Assembly (NCBI RefSeq): GCF_042453785.1
Contig: NC_091661.1
Location: forward strand, 31,425,501 to 31,489,500
Direction of reading: 5' to 3'
DNA: 64,000 nt
DNA from: Malus domestica
Lineage: Eukaryota > Streptophyta > Magnoliopsida > Rosales > Rosaceae
The position numbers and the translations under genes are program-made. This document shows, in pieces, positions 58,189-64,000 of the stretch (positions are counted from its first letter, which is position 1; each line of letters opens with the position of its first letter). The notes beneath the pieces are model-generated. The model was not told the DNA's origin and did no database searches. It saw only the letters and a program-made list of their open reading frames with translations.

Positions 58189-58526
58189 TTAACCGAAGTC
58201 CATATATTACCAGAAAATCCCCCCTTTCCAACTTTAAGATTTTCCTTTTCCTTTTGATGCAATCTTTATCATTGCTCTTATTCACCTTAATCTTATTGCT
58301 AAATCATCCATTGCATAAAGCATGTGAAATATAACACACATTAGTTTCTGCGCAACATATGCAGAGAACCAACAAGAAGAAGTACACATTATCCACAAAT
58401 GATCGTAGTCCTTCGAAAATCGAATTATTGTCGGTAGTAGGTACTGCGTTGTGATGGGGTGACACGGCGGAAGTTATAGACCAAAGGGATCACGACCCTG
58501 ATCTTGTCATGCATCGTGAGGGATTA
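58189..58526. other. 3' flank of yippee-like gene B
   Basis: Probable 3' UTR of the minus-strand gene. No other feature recognised. Confidence 0.4.
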
Positions 58527-59109
58527 TTAGTACTGCTTAGAAATCTTTGCTCTCTCGATTATGAACATCCCTTGCTTGTACATCTGTGTCGGCTCATAAG
58601 CTCGAAGGTACTTCCAACCTAAGACCTCACCGCAGTTGCTGCAATAGATGTCAGCAACTGAGAAAACACCTGATATGAGCTTCCTGTCCTCCTTTTGCCC
58701 CACAATGATGTTCATTGCATGAGAGAACAAATATGCCGGCCCAGTTTTCCCCTAAACAACGAAATCCGAAAATCGAATTGTAAGTTCTTCTAGGTCATAA
58801 AAGTGCTTCATGGAGAAGCACCATCATGAAGCACTCCCAACTGCTTATTTCAAGAAGCACTAGAATTATAGATAAATTAAGCAAAATCCTAATAAGCCCG
58901 GAGAGAAAACAACATTGATCAAGCACCGTGTGATACCATTGCTGATTTTAGTTCTCAAACCTAAATATTAACGAAAATAAGAGAACATAATATATTTTTC
59001 GTGTTTCAGTTTTCACCACAAATTTCTTGGAGATAAGGTCGTCACGAAGAGCAAGAGGATTACGGCAACTTCTGCAGCTGAAGAAGGGGTTGCCGCCGGA
59101 TTCCGCCAT
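58527..59109 (-). CDS. Yippee-like zinc-binding protein B
   Basis: Two exons (59109-59017 and 58751-58527) encode 105 residues. C12/C15 (FFSCRSC) and C68/C71 (YCSNC) keep the exact yippee spacing C-x2-C-x52-C-x2-C. The segments [40 protein letters not shown] and [13 protein letters not shown] are conserved. The intron falls after residue 31, exactly as in gene A, so the two are paralogues. Divergence from A is substantial, so the pair is old or came together from different subfamilies. The residue after the first Cys pair is Pro (CRNPLA) where A and most members have His. The intron contains palindromic GTGCTTCATGG/AGAAGCAC sequence (58799-58870). Confidence 0.94.
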
Positions 59110-59526
59110 TAAACTGAAAGATTTCAACACCAAGTAAATAACAGTCAGATCCTGCTAAAGTATATAGATATATACATATACAGATGGAGGATAAAAATGG
59201 AAAAAAGAAGAATTGAAATCTTCATACATGGAGGAGAGTCAAGAAACTCCGCTCCTAAGATTGAAGAATAATAAGGAGAGGGAGGCATATTTGTAGAGTT
59301 TGGAGAGTTGACTGGAAATAGTATTGGAGACTTGGAGTTGGAAAATATGGATGAGGTTGATGAAAAGTCAAGGCTAGTGATGATGAAAAGTACTAAAAAT
59401 ATTATTATTAAGTGGATAATGGAAATCATATCATCTACGTCGAGACGGAAAGTACTTGACAGGTTGGTAAGATATAATTGTTAGACAAGTTGGTAAGAAA
59501 TAATTGTTAGACGGGATGTGATATTC
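59110..59526. other. Promoter region of yippee-like gene B
   Basis: Upstream flank of the minus-strand gene. An imperfect direct repeat, GGTAAGATATAATTGTTAGA and GGTAAGAAATAATTGTTAGA, lies at 59466-59511. Confidence 0.45.
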
Positions 59527-59655
59527 ACACATTTTTTTTATTTCTCACATACATTTTTAATTTTCGACTTTTGGATCAGATAAATTGAAAAAAATCAAGG
59601 GATATAAATCAACAAAAGGTGTGTGAGAAGTAAAAATTGGTGTGTGGATAGCATA
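59527..59655. mobile_element. MITE, family B, copy
   Basis: ATTCACACATTTTTTTTATT and CTCACATACATTTTT at the left are inverted at the right as GGTGTGTGAGAAGTAAAAAT with GTGTGTGGATAGC. The core has TTGGATCAGATAAATTGA. About 130 bp. Confidence 0.65.
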
Positions 59656-60501
59656 CCCTTTGTTAGACAAGTGGTTAACCTAGTCAATAATATCAATATT
59701 ATGCTGAAAATGTATAGATAGCACGTTAAAACGTTTTGAGTTATGATGGAGTGAGAGACATAATAATGTGTCATTATACATTACAATCAATTACTTTGAT
59801 ACATAACAAATGTTCTTCCAACAATCGATTGTTTTCATCACCATAAGAGTCCGTTTGGTGGCCTGAATGGGAATGAGTCTAAAAGAAAAAATTTAATTAT
59901 CAGAGACATGTAAGACATAACTTGTAACCCATGTATAATAATAGGTTAGATAATCCACCATATTGAGGATTCATAACCTATCATTTACAATCCTGTCTCA
60001 TTTTAATTTGTTACAACCTATTCTAACTAACCTACCACACAGCCCCTAAAAGACATAACCAATTAATAACTTAGCAGGCACTACATGGACTCCTCTACTT
60101 TCCTTCATATAGCTGATAGCAACAATACTTTCCTCTACTTTACTTCAGAGCTAATAGCAACAGTACTTGTGTTGGTGTTAAGTCGTAGTCATTGAGACAA
60201 AAAAGCAACACCAAAATATACAAAGAACTAGCATACAATAAGCAACGATAATTAGACAGAATTGTACTATATAGACTTATGTGATATGTTGCCTACTCGT
60301 ATGGAAGTAGACAATACCGCCTACCTTGACAGAATATCACTTGCGTAAATCATTAGAGTATATTATACTTACGCGACTCATCAAATAAAGTTTGTCTAGT
60401 GATTGATTGTACCATTGGATTTAACATTTTTAGGAATATGAAAATAAAAAAGGAACAAGACAAGTAAGGGGGGAATCGAGAGTAGAGAGGTTTGAAGATA
60501 A
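59656..60501. other. AT-rich spacer
   Basis: No gene. TTTCCTCTACTTTMCTTCA occurs twice near 60095-60150 as a short direct repeat. Confidence 0.35.
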
Positions 60502-60713
60502 GAGTTCGTTTGGATGTGATTTTAAAATAATTAAAAATATTTTTTGTGAAAAATATAAGTAAATCCTATATAAAAATATAAGTACTTTTTAGAAGAAGCA
60601 CAAACTAATGCTTATTGTAGAAAATACTTCAAATACTTTTGAAATTCAAAAATATTTTTTCTAAAAACGCTTTTAGTTATTTTAAAAAATATCTAAACGA
60701 GCTATAATTTATT
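60502..60713. mobile_element. MITE with 34-bp inverted ends just upstream of the NSR-type gene
   Basis: GTTCGTTTGGATGTGATTTT and AAAATAATTAAAA at the left are inverted at the right as TTTTAGTTATTTTAAAAAAT and ATCTAAACGAGC. Internal TACTTTTTAGAAGAAGCAC motifs link it to the GTGCTT-rich sequences elsewhere. It ends about 230 bp before the start codon of the gene at 60944, so it lies in the proximal promoter. Confidence 0.75.
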
Positions 60714-60943
60714 ATCTAATCTAACAAATCTACACCGTACTGTGAGAAGAAGAAGAAAGAAAAGAAAAAAAAAAAATTTTGCCCGCTCTCCGGTCTCCTA
60801 TCATCTCACTCTTGCTCTCATTCTCTACTGAGAAAAACCAGAAGCGTTCATCTTCCTCTGCTCTTCCTTTCTCTCCACTCTTCATATCTCTCGCCGTGGA
60901 GCCAACAAACCAAGCAGCTAGTGACGGTCGACAAGCCTCAAAC
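60714..60943 (+). promoter_or_regulatory. 5' leader of the NSR-type gene
   Basis: A CT-rich leader (CTCTCCGGTCTCC, CTTCCTCTGCTCTTCC, TTTCTCTCC) precedes the start codon. An upstream in-frame reading exists from 60779, but its composition is leader-like. The ATG at 60944 begins the conserved MADAYW. Confidence 0.5.
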
Positions 60944-62874
60944 ATGGCGGACGCGTATTGGAGGTACAGCGATGGTCGACAACCGCCGGCCTCGACGATG
61001 AATTCAGTCGTCGGAAAGCGTCCTCGCTCCGATTACGGTATGTTAAATTCCTCCAATTTCCGTTCTTTTTTGGGTTTCCTCTCTCCATTTTGCGTTTGTT
61101 TGATGCTTGATTAAATTAGGGTTCTTGGGATTTTAGTCTCTTACTGGCTGCTCTGAAAGCAGAATTGTTCAAGTACAAATACAAAATGAAAAATCTAAGA
61201 TAAGAAATGTGAATAAAAAATGGGAATTTCAATAAGCTGACTTCCAAGTAGTCGAACTAGGTTTTCACTGGGCTGAGGAATTGAAATTTGGGATCTTTTG
61301 ATCTATGTTGTATGTGGTTTAATCATTATTTGATATTTACGTGGTTAGGTTATTAAGGCATTTTTACAATTTTCGGATATGTATATTTGTTGCTTCTATG
61401 GTTATTTCTGAGATATAATTGCTTAGATTATATGATAAATTTGTATTCTTGTTAGTTTTCTGTGCTCTATTTGGTGTTATTTACGCGATTTTGAGTGTAA
61501 ACCTTGTTCAAAGCATGCATATGAGAGTTAAAATGAGTATTACTAATCTTGTTATGCACATTTTTGAAGATTTTTCGATCTGTTGTACGCATTCATGAGG
61601 AGGGGTAGTCTATATATTTTGGACACCGTTTGTTGGTAATATCAGCAAGCAACGTGCTGGCTGGTCCCGGCTCCTAGATCATATTCGTTAGCAGTTTATG
61701 TTAAGTGTCAACATCCCCGGCGGCTGTTAATAATTATTTCAGCTCTAATAAATGCCCGGTTTGATTCAAGGATCAGCCTTTTATGCCGAGTTCTGTAAGC
61801 CTTGATAGGTGTACAGATTGTATTATACATGAGTTTTTTAATTGAAATTATTTGAAGATATGCTACCATGTAGGATCACTACAGTTACTCTATAAACTAC
61901 TAAGGTGCTATCATTAAATGCGAAAGGAAAATTCAAGTGGTCGTGTTAGCATATGCAATATATTGAGATGTCGTTAGGTTGTCAGCAGTTTAACTTATTA
62001 TTCACTTGTTTATAGCTTTATGTCACCATCTGCGTTTATAATCATATGCCTTCAAACATTGTTTCTTTATTTTCTCGTTTGGTATCCTGAAGTACATCCT
62101 TAATCTTTTAGATGCCCAGGGTGGTCATGACCTCCCTAACTATTATCCCCAAGAAGATGATAGAGGTTCTATCCGAGCAATTAGAGATACCGACTCCATA
62201 AATGCGTCGTATGATCGTTACCTGCGCAGTGCGGTACCTACTTTTCTCTTTCTGGAACCGTCACAATTTTTTACCATATGTTTTAAGTTTTGGGGGCTAA
62301 TGTTACATGTAATGTTTCAGCAAATTTCATCATATAGCGGAGGGCAGTCTGCTAGAAACATGAGTGGGGGACCACCTGGTCGTGCTGTTGATGATCCACG
62401 CATGATGGGAATTGGGGGTGTTGACCCAGGGGCACCTGTTAAAGATAGGGTCTTAGGAATGGGAAGTGGACGGCCTGACGCTCCCCTTCCTCCTGGTGCT
62501 ACCAGTACGCTATTTGTGGAGGGATTGCCTCCCAACTGTACTAGACGTGAAGTAGCTCGTATCCTTTAATTTTTTTAGGGGTTGCAGTTTTATTTCTCTT
62601 TTTATCATTACTTGCACTTTACCTTTTTAGAGTTTTCCCTTCACTTGGTTTCATAGATATCTTTAGGCCTTTCGTTGGCTACAAGGAAGTGAGACTCGTG
62701 AGCAAGGAATCGAGACATGTGAGTTTATCTTTTGCAAGGAATAGATTTAATTGTTAGTGATTGATGGATTCACAAATAATTAACCTGTGCAGCCTGGAGG
62801 AGATCCGCTGATACTTTGTTTTGTTGATTTTTTGAGTCCGGCCCATGCAGCAACTGCTATGGATGCATTGCAAG
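60944..62874 (+). CDS. NSR-type nuclear RNA-binding protein with one RRM (partial, 5' part)
   Basis: Five exons (60944-61037, 62112-62233, 62321-62558, 62657-62718, 62793-62874) give the first 199 codons; the last exon ends in a good donor (CAAG|GTAAGC), so the gene continues beyond the window. The start MADAYWRYSDGRQPP is followed by GKRPRSDYD, RAIRDTDSINASYDRYLRSA, a Gly/Pro-rich part, and an RRM from about residue 139: STLFVEGLPPNCTRREVAHI (RNP2 LFVEGL), RPFVGYKEVRLVSKESRH, and GGDPLILCFVDF as a degenerate RNP1. This matches the Arabidopsis nuclear speckle RNA-binding proteins (NSRa/NSRb, At1g76940 and relatives), which modulate alternative splicing and bind the lncRNA ENOD40/ASCO. Only the end of the RRM is missing. 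The 1.07-kb first intron is the longest seen in this part. Confidence 0.92.
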
Positions 62875-64000
62875 GTAAGCTTAATTTTTTATTTAATTTG
62901 TTGAAATTATAGCACCATAGTTTTGTTGCTTTTTCTTATGCCATTGTTGGAGGAGATGCATTTCCTAAAAAAAATTCTCCACTTCACAAGAAGATGGATT
63001 GGCAAATGATAAAAAGGATTTGCACCAATAGTATGGATTGTTGTTTGGCAGTTCTATGTAATTAACCAAAAGAGCCAATACGTTACCAAAGTTTACAAAT
63101 GTATAGTAGAATGGGCAGACAAGATTGCTTTGCTTCAATTCATATGGAAACTTTGTACACAGGATTTGTGACTTTAAACCCCTTTTAACTTCCAAAGCTA
63201 CTTTCAACCACTTCAAAGATTCCCAAACCCTTAGTTTTGTGGCATTTATTTTCTGTTTAAAGTGAGATAATTCACAATTCAAGGTGTGGGACTACGTTTT
63301 TTAAAGACGACGTGATTTTTGGGCCATTTTTATTGGATTTACGAGGTGAGCACAGATTACCGCTGCCCATAGGTCTTGGTTTCACCCGTGACTTTAAGTT
63401 AGAAGTTGCATGGTCAGCAAAGTCATCCAGTACCAGGACACCACAAACCAAACTTGTTAAATTGTTCCAAACACTGGAAGGGATTGCCTTCATGGTTCAT
63501 TTGTTATCTTCCAAGGTTCTATGAAGGCCTTGAATCTGGTTGGTTTCTCGGGACGTGATTTTTCCCTTAATTAGTCAAGTAGGACTGCAAGACTGATGAG
63601 AATTTTTGTTTGGCCACTCTTGTAATTCCAGTCTATGAGTAGTGCTGGGGACAGTGGTGCTCTCAGTATAGTTATCTCATGTTTTAGCCTACACTTTTGT
63701 CTTTTGTTCCTGTTAGATGAAATCTCATTATGAGGTTTCCCTAGCGGTATTGTATACTTTATGTCAAGAGAGAAAGCTCATCACCTTCATTTTTGGAATG
63801 AGGGGAGACCCATTTTTACCATTCTGTCAATCTAGGGCGTGTGGCGAACCCAGGTTTGCGACTTAGGTGTGTTGAAAAGTGATGGGTGTTAAATATTTAA
63901 GATAACGGTTTAACGTCTTTATCTCATCTATCTGCTGATGCCCTCAATCGGCATTGAGAACGTACCCAGTTGTTACAGCGTAAATGGTCAAGCTCGATTT
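62875..64000. other. Intron of the NSR-type gene, running off the window
   Basis: No exon matching the expected RRM end (a YKFDEHDRDS-like segment) was found up to base 64000, so this is intron of at least 1.1 kb. Open frames at 63272-63524 have no recognised content. Unidentified insertions may account for the size. Confidence 0.55.

Noticed and set aside
58480-58520. CCAAAGGGATC resembling the start of miR393
   Set aside because: Only the first 11 bases match; the rest of the miRNA and a matching star arm are absent.
63272-63524. Open frames on both strands in the last NSR intron
   Set aside because: Neither resembles the missing RRM end and there is no matching splice acceptor with the right phase.
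1-64000. LTR retrotransposons or other virus-like elements
   Set aside because: I looked for long direct terminal repeats and for gag, reverse transcriptase, integrase or capsid segments and recognised none; a computed self-comparison could still find worn ones.

Overview
The window is plant nuclear DNA. Its genes have short exons and GT-AG introns, it carries a cytosolic-type tRNA-Trp(CCA), and every recognisable protein has a land-plant family (thylakoid-lumen TL15, ATXR6, a DOF factor, ankyrin ACBP, NSR-type RRM protein). The AT-rich spacers are full of small inverted-repeat elements, several of which recur across the window. This suggests a eudicot, and the repeat types and protein sequences remind me of Rosaceae of the apple/pear group; that assignment is inference. 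No prokaryotic operon, CRISPR array or plasmid feature is present. I recognised no LTR retrotransposon or other virus-like element.

Layout from left to right. A coding-looking remnant sits at the left edge (1-470). It is followed on the minus strand by a six-EF-hand ER calcium protein ending in HDEF (805-2441) and a membrane-anchored ankyrin acyl-CoA-binding protein (3209-5398). A 6 kb repeat-bearing spacer holds half of an X8 domain (6223-6468). Next come the thylakoid lumenal pentapeptide protein TL15 (11495-13515, minus, G-box upstream), a divergent small unknown protein (14659-14973, plus) and a WD40 protein of the plant WDR44-like group (17295-20215, minus). A 10 kb gene-poor block (20.2-30.6 kb) contains a truncated LINE with target-site duplications, two SINEs, a 302-bp-spaced duplication sharing an open frame, and a long hairpin. 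It ends at tRNA-Trp. The H3K27 monomethyltransferase ATXR6 follows (31248-33360, minus), with three E2F-type sites just upstream.

From 33.5 to 41.7 kb there are elements with terminal inverted repeats and a TOPLESS-related gene fragment. A two-exon DOF transcription factor lies at 41693-43121 (plus). The exosome subunit RRP41 has 11 coding exons (47092-49338, minus). A nested hAT-like element and a second terminal-inverted-repeat element packed with GGGAC/GGAAC repeats precede a decayed cyclic-nucleotide-gated channel gene (about 52630-54095, minus). Two tandem yippee-like zinc-binding genes follow (55135-56095 and 58527-59109, minus). The first five coding exons of an NSR-type RNA-binding protein (from 60944, plus) run off the right edge.

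The intact genes are unrelated housekeeping or regulatory genes, not a pathway cluster; the only local family relationship is the yippee pair. Exon limits were worked out by hand from reading frame, splice dinucleotides and remembered family sequence, and all intact models close in frame. No exotic new system is evident. The most notable observations are the E2F-site cluster with an altered zinc-ligand pattern in ATXR6, the repeated 28.3-28.8 kb open frame, the 29.3 kb hairpin, and the families of small inverted-repeat elements.
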